From: Dittrichia graveolens
Taxonomy: Eukaryota > Streptophyta > Magnoliopsida > Asterales > Asteraceae
Length of the DNA stretch: 64,000 nt
Direction: 5' to 3'
NCBI GenBank assembly: GCA_038502395.1
Contig: JARJIL010000008.1
Location: 43,794,001-43,858,000 of the forward strand
A program made the position numbers and the translations under genes. Below the pieces are notes generated by a model, which worked only from the letters and a program-made list of their open reading frames with translations, ran no database searches and had not been told where the DNA came from. The first letter of the stretch is position 1, and each line of letters begins with the position of its first letter. Of this stretch, positions 1-11,443 are shown in pieces.

Positions 1-553
1 TCCTTTTTGATGTTCTAGGCTAGGCCCAAAACAAAAGTATATATATTTACTTCTCTTTTGTCAAGGTAGTAGCCCAAGAGTAATAAGAAGCCCAAATAAA
101 AATATGTTGTGTTTTTTCTCTTCTTTGGCAGCCAAATTCTCGGCCCATTTGCACCACACTCACGAGTACTAGAGGTGCACAAACTGGTCCGGCTTTTCAC
201 TTCGAATAAAAACCTGATTTTATAAAAATCGGATCGGATTTAAACCGCTTTTGAGGGGTGAAAGGTGTATACAGTTAACCCAATTCTGGATAAATAAAAC
301 CTGGTTTTTTCAAAACCGGTTCGGAAAAACTAGTAGTCCAAAGAGGACTACCATTGCACCATCTGCAGTACCTCTACCCTCCGTCTTTCTGTTTTACGGA
401 CTACCTCTACTTTGATTTTTTTTAACTACGGATTAAATTTATACTATAAAAAAACAAATATCTTCATCATCAAAGTGGTTGAGCAGCAATGCTTTTTTAA
501 TCACGAACTTTGTAAATGATTCTTGTAGTTTTTAATTGTCATAAACAAAAACA

Positions 554-754
554 CTACCTTGCGGGGGTAATATTTGCTCGACTCAGATCCAATCTTGAGC
601 AAAGTGCCTTGCATGATTTTGTAATATGGTTCTTCAACGTCGTGTTTCCTTTCGGTGCAAAGAACTTTCGACAAAGTTTACAATGCGTCTTTCTCGAGAC
701 ATTTGACATCTCACACAAATCATAATGATCCCAAACATCTTTGTTTCCATTGTG
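554..754 (-). pseudogene. BED-type zinc finger fragment (hAT transposase or relative)
   Basis: Read on the minus strand, 66 codons are open up to a TAG at 554-556. They contain DVWDHYD followed by C-x2-C (CKLC) and, 20 residues on, H-x5-C (HITKSC). This is the layout of a BED zinc finger, the DNA-binding domain at the N-terminus of hAT transposases. A stop (TAA, 755-757) lies just upstream in frame, there is no start codon, and no RNase-H-like transposase core follows, so only this exon-sized piece remains. It sits inside the hAT-like TIRs at 170 and 1437, which fits. A host BED gene fragment is the alternative. Confidence 0.6.
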
Positions 755-910
755 TTAAATCACTCTCACGATATCAAGGTTTCCCGACAGAAGATTCAAC
801 CATGTTAGGGTTGGTATTACTAGTAGTCATGAAAGAAAAAAAGAGACTTTGAGAGAGTTGGAATTTGATATAAATCAACCAAATACATCCCAATCTATCT
901 ATATATGTTG

Positions 911-1148
911 AAGAATGTTCAATATAGTCCATACTTAATTCATAGTCCTAAGGGACTAATTTTAGCCTTTGAATAAATGATATAAATGGTCCAAATTGCA
1001 TTTTAAAATTTTGGGCGGAGTGACATTTTCGTAATTCACACGTGATGCTTTTACAAATCACATGTGATTGTATACTGAATCACCTGTGATTGAATATTAA
1101 AATTTTAGGACTATGTTTTTTACATAGAGTTTATTGAACACAACTCTA
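911..1148. repeat. Short dispersed repeat, family R1 (copy 1)
   Basis: About 235 bp running from AATGTTCAATATAG to TTATTGAACACAACT, ends that resemble each other in inverted orientation (GTTCAATA / TATTGAAC). The middle holds the near-palindromes AATCACATGTGATT and AATCACCTGTGATT. Four further copies occur at 14561, 29896, 31267 and 44282, in both orientations. MITE-like; superfamily not determined. Confidence 0.7.
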
Positions 1149-1448
1149 TATGTTTATGGTGGTAAAATAGTGATTTTTAGCCCAACAAAATGGCTAGGAA
1201 ACGCCGAAACGGTCACAACTGACACCCCCCCAACACACACACACACATAGAGAGCTAGCTATCGGCTATTCTTTTCAAATCCGAACCGGTTTTTCCCGGT
1301 AAAAAAACCGGTCTCCCAAATAAGTATTAAACCGGTTTGCCTATCCGGTTTCAAAAAAATCCTAACCAGTTACAAGAAAAATCAGTTTGGATAGTCTTTA
1401 CGCAAAATCAGATATTCAGATTTTCTATACACCTCTACTCAAGACCCA

Positions 1449-2275
1449 ATAAAAATAATCCGACCATCAATAGAATTCTAGCCCTTTTAGTCTCGTTTGA
1501 ATCACCACGATTCAAGTTTGTATGAATCAGATATGTCTAAATCATTGATGATATATCTAAGCCGTCATCTTTTCTCATTTTTTCAATTTACTTCAACATT
1601 TCTTACTAATTTGTCAAATTCTTCTCCCAAGATTCCTAAAACACATAATATAATAAATTAAGTCATAATTAACATAATTCACTATAAAAACGCATTTAAA
1701 GAACATGTATCGAATATAAAATATATACATGTTAGCTCATATCATTCCTCCAAGTTAATTAAGTGAAGATGACATTTTGAATCTCATAATATATCATATG
1801 ATAGTTATACTTGGCTAAAACATTCATATCACACACCAAATTAGAAACAAATTCCATAAGCAATACAATAGCACACAGAACCAAGTAAGAATGTGCATTG
1901 TAGAAGTTGGGAAAATAACAATGCACATATATGCGCCTCCTTTCTTCTTCAAACACTTGTTCAAGCATGATTTAGAGTTAGAACTTACTTGCAAATGAGA
2001 TACAGTTTAATTACTTGGTATTTTAATTCAAGTAGCTACATATATCACCAAATGTCCCGTTTCGCAAGCCATATCACGAACTAATATTTCAATTCAATAC
2101 GATCTTGTCTAATTAGTAACTAAAACTCGAAAGTCGCAAAATGGCATTGATCTTTATGACATACTACTACCAATGGTTCTACACCCAGAACTTCATATCA
2201 GTAACACATACAACAAACATACCTAAATAAAGTCGAAAAAGAGAGAAAAAAAGATCTTCTGTTCGTTTAATGCCC
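1449..2275. other. Intergenic, 3' flank of SSL gene
   Basis: AT-rich sequence without a supportable gene. The short ORF at 1759-1968 has no recognisable domain. The 3' untranslated region of the minus-strand gene that stops at 2276 must lie in the right part; no clear polyadenylation signal was singled out. Confidence 0.5.
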
Positions 2276-5200
2276 TCAGTCGAGATGATAAACTGCAATA
2301 AACGACATCAAAACACTTCCCATCCATAATTTGCCGTCTTTCTCCTCAACTTCACTCACAGCTCTTACAACTTTACCTTGTGTGTCCTCCAATAATTGTA
2401 GTATCTTACCATCTGGGCTGTACTTGATAACCAAAGCATGAAGCCGACCACCGATGCTTAAAAGGTAATGAAACTTCATCGGGATTGGAAGTTTTAGCAA
2501 GAAGGTTCTAAGTTTCGGGTATAAGGCGCATATGTAAGTGTACATTGAACGGCGAGTATGAATTGCCACCCAAAATTCACCCTTTTCATTAGTCCTTACA
2601 TTGTCTGGGAAACCAGGTAGAATAGCAAACACTTCAGATGTCCCTGCTTTCTCCCCTTTTATCCAATACTTTATTAACCTATAGCATCAAATTACAAGAG
2701 TTGCTTCGTTAGAACAAAATAAAAAAGAAACAATTACAAGTAGTCGTTGCAATTTCGAATCATTTACTATGAATTTGTTAACTCGGGTTATTGCGTTTCA
2801 TCTCCAATGGGGTCAGAGGGTAATAAGAAAAGTACATAAAGGAAAACGAGTCAAATCAGTCCAATGGATCAAACAAGCTGAAACTCGAAGTGTTAATACA
2901 TAAAAACTCTTGCCTCGTTCTATTTAACACAATAAAACTAGAATAATATAATTTTGGCACTCGTATTTGACACACCGACTGTTCATAATAAATATTATAA
3001 ACTTTTGGACAATGGTGTTATGGGACAACCCAACCCGTATCAAAAGTATCACTTTGACCTCAACAAATTTTGACGGATTAACCACAAAATGACAAAGGCA
3101 AACAGGTACTTTAACATAAAAAATTTGCCATAAAAATAAATGTTACCATTAATAAGATGGTTGCTTACCTGCCTTTGGACCCTTCACAAAATAGGAAGAA
3201 AGAACCATCCTTGCTTAGAGTCACACCATTAGGGAATTGAAGTTTGCGAAGAAGAACAGATGCCTTTTTCGTGAGTGGATCATAGTTCAAAAGTCTACCA
3301 CTATCATCTGCTGAGAAAACTAAATGCATGAAGTTCCTGAAAATTTTAAAAAGTAAAAAAGTCGCATTAGAACGGATAAATTTTACATTAAAGAAGGTAA
3401 AAGTTAGGTCAAGATTTATTCACTGAGTCTATGTATATTACAATCTCGGGAGTCAGGAACAAGTAACAGGACAAGAAAACTAATACAACCAGTAATAGAA
3501 AACGATAATTAATCTCAAATCTGAAAGAAGTAAGTTGAACAAAAAGTATATGATTGATATAGGCCCTCAAGAAGACTGCATGCTTTTTCCCTGAAAGCCT
3601 TCTGAATAAACATGAATCTGTTTAGATTTGTTTATGCAAAAAGAACTCTAACTTTTTCAATAGGGGCGCTAAAGAGCAAGAAAACGGATGCGCTAACGCG
3701 CAATGGCTTTCCTTTCTCTGATAGAGGCTTGCTATAATGGGGCTCCGGGCTCACATATGTGTATACTCTACAAGTCTACATGGGCATGATGAATATGTAT
3801 CCTATCCCCAAGCTTCCTTATAGTAACACAACTCTATTTTTATTTTTTTGGGGGACAAGCAACAACAAGATCTTATTAGAACTGCACTAGTTTCGTTAAT
3901 TGGTAAAACCATATCCCTATACCGCCATGATCAAACCATTTCTACTCTCTATATGTTCTTCAAACTCAAGTTGCACATTGTCATACCTACTATATAAACT
4001 ACATTTTCTATCGTTTGATTTATTTTCTTAGACATCTTGTAACCTGGTTTCACAACTATATCATGGAACATCACAAGTAGTAAAACTGTAAAACTAAGTA
4101 CGTTTTAGTAAATGGTAATGAAAACTAATGTAGTTTTTACTAAACTTAAAACATGAGGTTGCGTATACATGATTCATTAAGATAACATCAGTGAATCACT
4201 ATAACATCCTCCTCGTGATTCTCTTTCCTGTTGAGGGAACAAACAGAACCTTTACATTCCCCAATAGTTCACTTAAAATAGATCACACATTATTACTAAC
4301 AAAGAACATTCTTTGTTCTTCCATAACATCACCTTTTGTTGATTCTTCTATTTTGCTCTCAGTTCCAGCCACATTCATTTTTCATCATATTGCTGTATGC
4401 TAAATTTATTTGGATACTATGTACTACTGAACTCAAAGGATACGATTACTTTTGTCTTTAAATCATCTACTTGCTGGAATATCTCCAATCACATGAGATG
4501 CATATCACATATAATAGTTTCAGTCATAGTCTTAAAAACCAAGATTCATTTGTTTTAAAAAAGGACAGGCAAAGCAAATATTCAAGAGAAAAGTGTTTCA
4601 ACAACATACCTTCGCTGATACTTTGTGCTGCTATCTGTAAAGTATATGTTTCCCTCATCATCAATGTCTAGATCATTTGTAAACCTAAGAGGAACTCCTT
4701 CAACTTCGGTTACAAGAGGTGTGGCCAGCCCACCATCAGGCCCAACCTTTAACAACCCGAAATACGCATCTGCAATATACAAATCACCTGTTCTCTTGTC
4801 AAACCGCAGCCCCAAGGGTCTCCCACATATATGCTCATTCTTTAAGTAGCCCAAGATTGTTGGTTTCGGGTCACATATCTCTGATCTGGAACATAAGCCT
4901 CACTTAAGAAGAATATATTAAAAATAAAAAATGCCTAATTCCCGCCAGGTAAATCATCAACAAATACATTTATGTGTCTATGGTTTAGTGTATTTCCTTC
5001 TCTCTGTGATCGCGTTCTTTTAACATATCTCATACCTTTCAGTTTTCACTGTTGACCATCAATAAGTCAAATACATGGAAGAATTTTCAATGTAATGATT
5101 GTGGTATTCTATGTTCTAAGTTGTTATTCGAGTATCCATAGTCAGAAACATTCTGGGAGTTGTGTGAATCCGTTATGGATTTTACATCTTAATTTGATAC

Positions 5201-5899
5201 GAACACATAGTATATTATTTTGCACCAAAATATTCTTCTCACAAACATCTAGTTGTACCTCTATTTTAAAAGGGAAGAGCTCAAATTCGTTGAAAATAGT
5301 CAAATTTTGGAGTAAAATTAGTCGTTGCTTTCGCTGAAAGATCAAATTCGTACCATTACAGTTCAGGAACATAAACATAGGAAATTAGGAACTTGTGTGT
5401 ATACAAGTAGAAATAGGAATATTCACACTTCAGAAAATCAAAAGCAATCATACGATTCAGTTGAAACAATTTACACAGTTAGAGTTCAATACGGTTACTA
5501 CAATCTCAACGTTAGAAGATAAGGTTTATATCAACAATTCAAATAAGAAGTTGAAAACAGAGATTATTACCGATTAGGAGAAGTATAAGCAAAATCCGAC
5601 CACGAGTTCCCGTTCCAGAAGATAACCCGGCCATCAGCAACACCGGTATACGGTCCACGCCCTTGCGGATCAAAAGTAACGCTCTCCGGTCCTTGAATTT
5701 GATTCAAAAACTTAATCTCCGACTTGTGGAGCAAATTTTGAGGGTCTTTATCCGTCGGCACTTCAGACCACTGCGGCATTTCGACAGTGACGGACTTAAA
5801 GTCAGGGAAATCAGCGATTGCACTGTGCCTGAAGGGGTCTACTCCACAGTAAACAGCCAGGAGAAGAAATATTCCGGCGAGGATTCCGGCGACGTTCAT
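2276..5899 (-). CDS. Strictosidine synthase-like protein (SSL, six-bladed propeller)
   Basis: Four exons on the minus strand: 5899-5571, 4885-4610, 3336-3169 and 2678-2276, every junction GT..AG. They join in frame to 391 codons plus TGA, the normal size for plant SSL proteins. The chosen ATG (5899) is followed by a hydrophobic segment (about residues 6-19, AGIFLLLAVYCG), a signal peptide or anchor; a longer in-frame ATG at 6010 adds 37 residues unlike the family. Propeller signatures follow: GPESVTFDPQGRGPYTGVAD (about 70-90), GRPLGLRFDKRTGDLYIADA (about 130), FTNDLDIDDEGNIYFTDSS (about 180-196), and the Str_synth core with FPNGVTLSKDG and FCEGSKGR (about 202-258), ending KLWMGSVLMSFIAVYHLD. 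By hand alignment, the catalytic Glu of true strictosidine synthase (Glu309 in Rauvolfia) falls on Ser. I therefore infer a non-strictosidine role in the secretory pathway or vacuole; the substrate is unknown. No disabling mutation is visible. Confidence 0.93.
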
Positions 5900-6087
5900 T
5901 GTGAAATAGTGAAAGTAGCAGGAATGGCAGCAGGCCGGGAGGGAGGTTATAGTTACAAGAGGGCAGTAGCTATGGCGATTGCTATGTATACGCTCATCAT
6001 TTCCATTCAAATAATAAATTGTGGACCGTGTGATCTACCAAACACCTACTTAAGTCTTAAACCCACTAGCTACTCGCCTTAATTTCG

Positions 6088-6098
6088 TATATATATTT
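6088..6098 (-). promoter_or_regulatory. Possible TATA box of the SSL gene
   Basis: The minus strand reads GTAAATATATATACG about 190 bp upstream of the chosen ATG. The distance is plausible for a plant 5' leader, but AT-rich sequence is common here, so this is only a candidate. Confidence 0.25.
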
Positions 6099-6100
6099 AC

Positions 6101-6777
6101 GGAAATAACTTAGCTACATTATTATATAGCCAGTTAATTATAGGATACACACAAATATTTAATGAGGTCACCAATCAACATGGTGTATAGTGTATAAGTA
6201 AGGTTCATCAAGTGTTTGTGTGTGCATCACATAGCTAACTGACTACATGATAATATAGCTAAGTTATTCCCTTTATACATATAATGTATATATAATATAA
6301 TGAATGATTGAATGTTTTAATCAAAATCAGACAAATCGTATGAAAATATAACGAATTTTGTCTTAGTTACTATAGTATATAACTAGTTTTTTTTAAATAA
6401 TATAATCAACTTTCACAATCATTTCTTTGTATGCAAGTTGTTGTATACAATAATAATTATGATAAAGTTCGTTGTATATAATGGTAACTATTAATCATAC
6501 AAGATTGTACTATTTTAAAAAATAAAGTTTGTTATATACGATGGTAACTAAGAAAAATGTTATTGTATTTGTATACAATTTACCTATTAAAATATTAATA
6601 AGATTTATTAACTATTAAAGAGCATGTAGAGTCCTGAATATCGGATAAAAGTGTTGATTTAAAAGTAAGATTTATCTCGAGCATGTTACATGCATGAAGC
6701 TACGATCTCTCTATGCAGGAGCTTTTGACCTTAAAGGTGATCTTTGTGAGTTGTTAAATATTTATATTTGTTATATG
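6101..6777. other. AT-rich intergenic region
   Basis: Lies between the SSL promoter side and the copia insertion site. No ORF, RNA gene or bounded repeat was recognised. Several related GTTGTATACAATAAT / GTTATATACGATGGTAACTA words recur between 6430 and 6600. Confidence 0.5.
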
Positions 6778-6782
6778 GATGA
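6778..6782. repeat. Target site duplication GATGA (left)
   Basis: GATGA directly precedes the TG of the left LTR and is repeated exactly after the CA of the right LTR at 14329-14333. It marks a single integration of the 7.5-kb copia element. Confidence 0.95.
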
Positions 6783-7024
6783 TGTTAGAACCTAGAGGGG
6801 CTGAATAGGTTATATGCCCACTTTTTGAAGTTTTTAACAATATTTGCAAGTAATTAAAGAGTTTAAGGAAGAAAGATATCACCAATGAAGTAATTTGGAC
6901 ACAATGATTTATAGTGGTTCAAGCAAGGGTTAACAACCTTGCTCTACATCCACTCCTTGGCCTCACCCACCAAGAGTTGCTCCACTAACTTCTCTCTTTG
7001 AAGGTAGAGATAAACCTTTTACAA

Positions 7025-7199
7025 CTTCTCTCTAATTCTAAGGCTAGAGATGATCCTCACTTCTCTCTAATTCTAAGGCTAGAGATGATCCTCACTTCTC
7101 TCTAATTCTAAGGCTAGAGATGATCCTCACTTCTCTCTAATTCTAAGGCTAGAGATGATCCTCACTTCTCTCTAATTCTAAGGCTAGAGATGATCCTCA
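7025..7199. repeat. 35-bp tandem repeat, five copies
   Basis: Five identical head-to-tail copies begin at 7025, 7060, 7095, 7130 and 7165; each starts CTTCTCTCTAATTCTAAGG. The partner LTR holds two copies (13336-13405). No spacers separate them, so this is a minisatellite. Confidence 0.97.
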
Positions 7200-7422
7200 C
7201 ACTATTACAAATATATAAGAAGGTAATGTAGTGTTTGAACTTTGAATGCTTTCACTCTTGCTTCATTCTTGATCTTGAAATGTTGAATTTGTATCAAGAA
7301 TATGAGCTCACAAGTTTTTGTATATGTTCTGTGTTTTTCAGATTGCAAGAGGTTAGTAAAACACAAGACTTGAGTTGCTTTAAATAAGGAAAAAGTTTGA
7401 TGCTCAAAAAGTGTCTAGACGA

Positions 7423-7440
7423 TCCACGGTCGACCGTGGA
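7423..7440. repeat. Palindrome TCCACGGTCGACCGTGGA in the 3' LTR
   Basis: A perfect 18-bp palindrome. It is enclosed by longer arms GCTCAAAAA ... TTTTTGAGC, so the segment of about 70 bp could fold as a unit. It is one of seven related sites in this element. Confidence 0.9.
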
Positions 7441-8102
7441 ATCGACCGTCGCACTGCTGGAGATTTTTGAGCCTTGTGCATATAGACGTTGGGCTTTTAC
7501 CAAAATCACACACAACCCATTTTTACTATAAAAATGCACTAAAAAGGAGCTTTAGAAAAGTTGGGTAAGTGCCATACTTCTTAAGTTTGAATTTAATCAT
7601 GAAAATGGTAGTTTGGAAACCATATGCACAAAGTATGTTGGAAGTTTACCACTTTGAGAGATTCCTTTTGCTAAATATAGTTTTGGCTTGTTTCAATGTA
7701 AGATTGTGTTTAGTATTTTCCAAAATGGGAATTTATTTGCTTTGACTTCCAAGCTTGTGATTTTTATAAAAATTGTCTCAATTTTTATAAAAGTTTTTAT
7801 AAAAATTATTTTATAAAAACTTAAACTCATTTGATTATTTATTTTGTAAGCTCATAAACTTCAAACGTTTGTTTGTAGGAATCTTCGACATCGGCTTCTA
7901 CTTGAACTCGGATCTTGACGATTGGAGCTTGGCCATTTGATGAAGCTTATTTTGTAGATCATAGATGAGAATATATTTGATTGAATATATATATATGTAT
8001 ATGTGCACATATGTTAATATTAGTACATACAATTATATAAACAAGTTATATATTTTTGTGTCAACAAAAGAGGATATATTTGTAAGCCTATTTTTCCCAA
8101 CA

Positions 8103-8115
8103 ATCTCCCCCTTTT
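8103..8115 (-). other. Polypurine tract of the copia element
   Basis: The minus strand reads AAAAGGGGGAGAT and abuts the 3' LTR, the expected primer position for plus-strand DNA synthesis. Confidence 0.85.
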
Positions 8116-8814
8116 GTTGAAGACAAAAATTTATAACTTGTATAAGAATTGTATATATAACTTTAACATGTTAACATGTGCATATATACATATATATTTA
8201 TATATTCTTCTATCTTCTATATATTCTTCTATCTTCTCCCCCTTTTTTGTCTTAAACAAAAAGGAGACTCCCCCTTGACATAAGCTCCCCCTTCACGTAA
8301 GCTCCCCCTTGAACGTAGAGCTCCACTTCTTGAGATGTTTGATCTAAAATATATGAAAATACTACCAAGAACTTGCCAAAGATATGTGAGTATAAACAAT
8401 ATTCTAAATATGCATTTATTACAAGCCAAGGTTCAAGTAACATAATTCATGGCATAAGAATCACAGCAAATAGTAGCAAATATCATATCAACAAACAATC
8501 ACCATAACTACTTCCCCTTGAATCACCACAATTTCTCTTGTCATGACACTAGATTTGTAAAAGACCTTTGCTTTGTAAGAGCATGACAAGAGGTAATATA
8601 CTTCAACATAATTGAGAGTGTGTTCAAAGAATATAGCAAAGTCCTTGACAATATGTTCATAATGTGTATGTGTCCTAAAGTGGAGAATGAATTGAAACTT
8701 TTATTAATCATGTGATAGCTAATGTTAGTTAAGATATATTAAGCATGAATAGATTGAGTTTGGACATTAAAAGACAAAAAATTAAAATTGAAAATCAAAA
8801 ATTTCCAGTGGGCT

Positions 8815-8893
8815 GACGGTCGATGCACGGTCGACCGTGTGACATGATATTGAGATGATAAAATGCTACGGTCGACCGTGTATCAACCGTAGG
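8815..8893. repeat. Palindrome cluster in the copia 3' internal region
   Basis: Contains CACGGTCGACCGTG (8826-8839, perfect) and ACGGTCGACCGT (8868-8879, perfect), with half-arms ACGGTCGAT before and ATCAACCGTA after. The cluster is bracketed by AAATTTCCAG on the left and CTGTTTGAAATTT on the right, giving an outer imperfect inverted repeat as at the other sites. Confidence 0.88.
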
Positions 8894-9366
8894 TGAGCTG
8901 TTTGAAATTTGACTTTTTGCCCTTTGTAACATGATATTTATATACTTATCATACTTAACCAACACCAATATCATCTATTATTTTTCTTTTACACAAAGAA
9001 AAACATCATTTTCAAACCAAATATACTTTCTTCTTAGAAATCTCCCAAATCCATGAGATTACATGATTCTTTGGTGCACAAAGAGAGTTCTAAGAAAAGG
9101 AGGAAGAGATAAAAGTATACCTTTAACAAGAAACTTGTGAAGATAAGAAATCACGAGACGAAGAATCTTCAACCGTGAATCCAACCGAGCCTTTGATCGT
9201 AACTTCAACCGTAAGGTAAAGCATTTTTTTTTGATGATTTTCAAGCTTTTTGAAATATAAATGTTGAAAATGGTGGCTAGGGTTTGTGGGGAAGATGAGA
9301 TGAGATGAAGTGGAGAGGAAAGAGAGAGAAAAGGCAAAATAGGGTAAAAAATCCGTCAGGCCCACG

Positions 9367-9477
9367 AAGGTCGATACACGGTCGACCGTGATATCGACCG
9401 CGCCTTTTGCTTAGTTTTTGAATTTAGTCAGTGATCCGACAATCGATCCACGGTATCAACCGTGAGTCGACCGTGGT
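9367..9477. repeat. Two further palindrome clusters
   Basis: CACGGTCGACCGTG at 9377-9390 is followed by an ATCGACCG half-site. A second composite (9448-9476) reads CCACGGTATCAACCGTG then AGTCGACCGTGG. Both are close variants of the LTR palindrome. Confidence 0.88.
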
Positions 9478-9634
9478 TCTTCTGGAATGTATATTTTGAC
9501 CATTTTCATGCATTTCGGTGTTATTTTCAAGGAACATGTTCCATCATTCCTAAACCAAGTCGTAACATTTCAATTTTTAGCGGTTTAGCGAATATGTTTG
9601 ACAATATTTTCACATGAAGCAATTTTTTCTAAAT

Positions 9635-10499
9635 TTATATTTCCTTTTTGCATATTGTCACATAGGAAATGATGTCTAATTTGAATGTACCATCTTCATA
9701 TTGTTTTATTTGAAGTCCAAGAAAGTAATTCAACTCATCCATCATCCTCATTTCAATTTCATTTTGTATAAGATTTGAAAACTCATCACACAAATCTTGA
9801 CATGTTGACCCAAATATGATATCATCCACATAAATTTGCACAAGCAAGATGTCATTTTTCTTTTTCTTTGTGAATAATGTATTATCAACTTGACCTATAC
9901 TATATTCATTTTTCAACAACAATGATTTTAATTTATCATACCATGCTCTAGGTGCTTATTTAAGGCCATACAATGCTTTTCTAAGATTATATACATATGA
10001 TGAGGTCTTCAAAAATCAAAACCGGGAGGTTGACATACATAAACTTCCTCATTTATAAAGTCATTTAGAAAAGCACTTTTGACATCCATTTGATATAATT
10101 TAAAATTTTGAGTACGGTCATAAGCAAGTAGACTCCAAATGGATTCAAATCTAGTAACCGGAGCAAAGGATTCATCAAAGTTTATCACTTCTTTTTGATT
10201 ATATCATCGGGCTACTAGTCTAGCTTTGTTTCTAAATACTCATTTAGTTCCAATTATTGTGCGACCACTAGGTAAAGGTACTAAGTCCCAAACTTGGCTT
10301 CTAGTGAATTGATTAAACTCTTCTTGCATTGCCATTCCCCAATTTTTATCCTTAATTGCCTCTTTAATATTCTTGAGTTCTATGTGTGACACAAAGGCAA
10401 AGAAGGTATTAAGGTTTTGGGCTTGGGATCTAGTGAGTCTTTGATTTAGGTTTCCTATAACTTGAGTTATTGGATCGTTTTCTAACTTTGATGATTTCA
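9635..10499 (-). pseudogene. copia reverse transcriptase (decayed)
   Basis: The minus strand encodes the RT domain of a copia polyprotein in several pieces. The N-terminal part (10500-10240) has RLTRSQAQNLNTF and the block NWGMAMQEEFNQF...WDLVPLPSG. Then come MDVKSAFLNDFINEEVYV (about 10095-10045) and the catalytic block IYVDDIIFGST (about 9840-9800), in which the YVDD motif is intact. A TAA interrupts GLK*APRAWYDKL near 9957, and other frame breaks occur. The reading frame ends after FLGLQIKQYEDGTF, where RNase H should begin. Inactive as it stands. Confidence 0.88.
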
Positions 10500-10900
10500 T
10501 ATGGTGTTTTACTTAACATTGGTCTAATCAAAGCTTGAAAAGACCTATTTTTCCTTTCAACAACCCCATTAGATTGGGGAGCGTGAGGAGCCGAAAAGTT
10601 ATAAGAAACTCCATGTTTATCACAAAATGCTCCAAGTTGCGCTACATTGACAACTTCTCTTTCATGGTTGGTATGAATTGAGATAATCATTCAACCCAAT
10701 TGGTTTTGAATTTTCTTGCCAAGATTTTTGAATTTGTCAAAAGCTTCAATTTTTGTTTTCAAAATAGTGTCCATGTATATCTAGAAAAGTCATCTACAAC
10801 AACTAGTGTGTAGAAGTTTCCCCCATAGCTTTGAATTGATGAAGGCCCAAGGACATCTCATAGTTTTTATAGCATTTTAGATTTATGAGATGAGTGCACT
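10495..10900 (-). pseudogene. copia integrase core (decayed)
   Basis: Minus-strand pieces carry the integrase catalytic core: DVLGPSSIQSYGGNFYTLVV with VVDDFSRYTWTLF (about 10860-10755), then HTNHEREVVN (about 10680) and SAPHAPQSNGVVERKNRSF (about 10600-10545). The third acidic residue (Glu in VVERKN) is kept. At the second, the usual SDHG is TNHE, so the catalytic Asp is Asn. Frames change several times. The C-terminal integrase region is missing: after PYEI the sequence passes almost directly into the RT N-terminus, which indicates a deletion. Confidence 0.85.
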
Positions 10901-11393
10901 TGCTTTTCTATCTTACATGCATCACAAAAATGATTATCGAATTTAACATTTGGTAAGACTCTAACAAGCTCATTTATAGTCAATGTTTGTACTAATCTCA
11001 TGTTAGCATGTCCTAGTCTTCTATCAATTATAGATGCAAGACATACTTGTGTTAGGATTATCACCAAGTCTACATGTATAGAGTCCATTTCTCCTAACAC
11101 CTTTTACTAAAACTTTATTATCTTTGCATATCAAGCTTTCATGTTTAGAGAATTTAACATTTAGATCTTTATCACATAATTGACCAATACTTATTAAGTA
11201 GTAAGCTAAACCATTAACATGCTCAACATTCAAGAATTTGATATTGTCATGAAGAGTGTTACCTTTACCAACTACCTTTCTTCTTAGGTTACTTCCAAAC
11301 ACCACATGTTCTCCATCATACTCCTTGTATGAAGTGAAGAGTTCTCTATTACCGATCATGTGTTTTGAGCAACTATTATCAAGAATCCATTAA
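10867..11393 (-). pseudogene. copia protease and GAG-pre-integrase
   Basis: The protease starts near 11393 with WILDNSCSKHMIG. The expected active-site triad Asp-Ser-Gly has become Asp-Asn-Ser, explained by two G-to-A changes on the coding strand, and a TAA lies two codons before the D-containing motif. The downstream NVEHVNGLAYYLISIGQL block is typical. The GAG-pre-integrase zinc-binding segment follows in another frame: RRLGHANM...FCDACKIEKQVH (HHCC type). Peptidase activity is very unlikely. Confidence 0.87.
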
Positions 11394-11443
11394 TGAGACA
11401 TAATCTCATTTTTGTTGCATCCCTACACTTGTGTAATTTTCAT

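Larger units (their letters stand above)
170..1437. mobile_element. hAT-like transposon remnant
   Basis: The left edge reads TAGAGGTGCACAAA and the right edge ends TATACACCTCTA, so the two edges are imperfect inverted repeats of the hAT 'AGAGGTG' kind. Between them lie a BED zinc-finger fragment (554-754), stretches rich in CCGGTT/AACCGG words near both ends, and a copy of a short repeat family (911-1148). I could not find a convincing 8-bp target duplication. The pairing of the two edges is an inference from the TIR match and the BED domain between them. Confidence 0.45.
6783..8102 (-). repeat. 3' LTR of the copia element (1,320 bp)
   Basis: Runs from TGTTAGAACC to CCCAACA on the plus strand. 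It matches 13103-14328 almost throughout. The main differences are five instead of two copies of a 35-bp tandem repeat and one instead of three copies of an 11-bp palindrome arm. Confidence 0.93.
8116..9634 (-). other. Non-coding 3' internal region of the copia element
   Basis: This 1.5-kb stretch between the pol remnant and the polypurine tract has no recognisable RNase H. It includes a run of four CCCCCTT(T/G/C) words near 8240-8310 and palindrome clusters at 8815-8893, 9367-9402 and 9441-9477. The ORFs here (for example 9059-9337) have no domain and overlap each other. RNase H was probably deleted and replaced or overgrown by this sequence. Confidence 0.6.

Noticed and set aside
5900..6010. 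Longer start of the SSL protein at 6010
   Set aside because: The extra 37 residues (His/Ser/Cys-rich) do not resemble an SSL N-terminus, while the ATG at 5899 is followed at once by the expected hydrophobic segment.
7025..7199. CRISPR-like regular repeats
   Set aside because: The 35-bp units are directly adjacent with no spacers and lie in a plant LTR; this is a minisatellite. The same holds for the 41-bp units at 28334-28456.
8229..8443. ORFs over the CCCCCTT runs
   Set aside because: Shadow ORFs over a purine/pyrimidine repeat downstream of pol; no domain.
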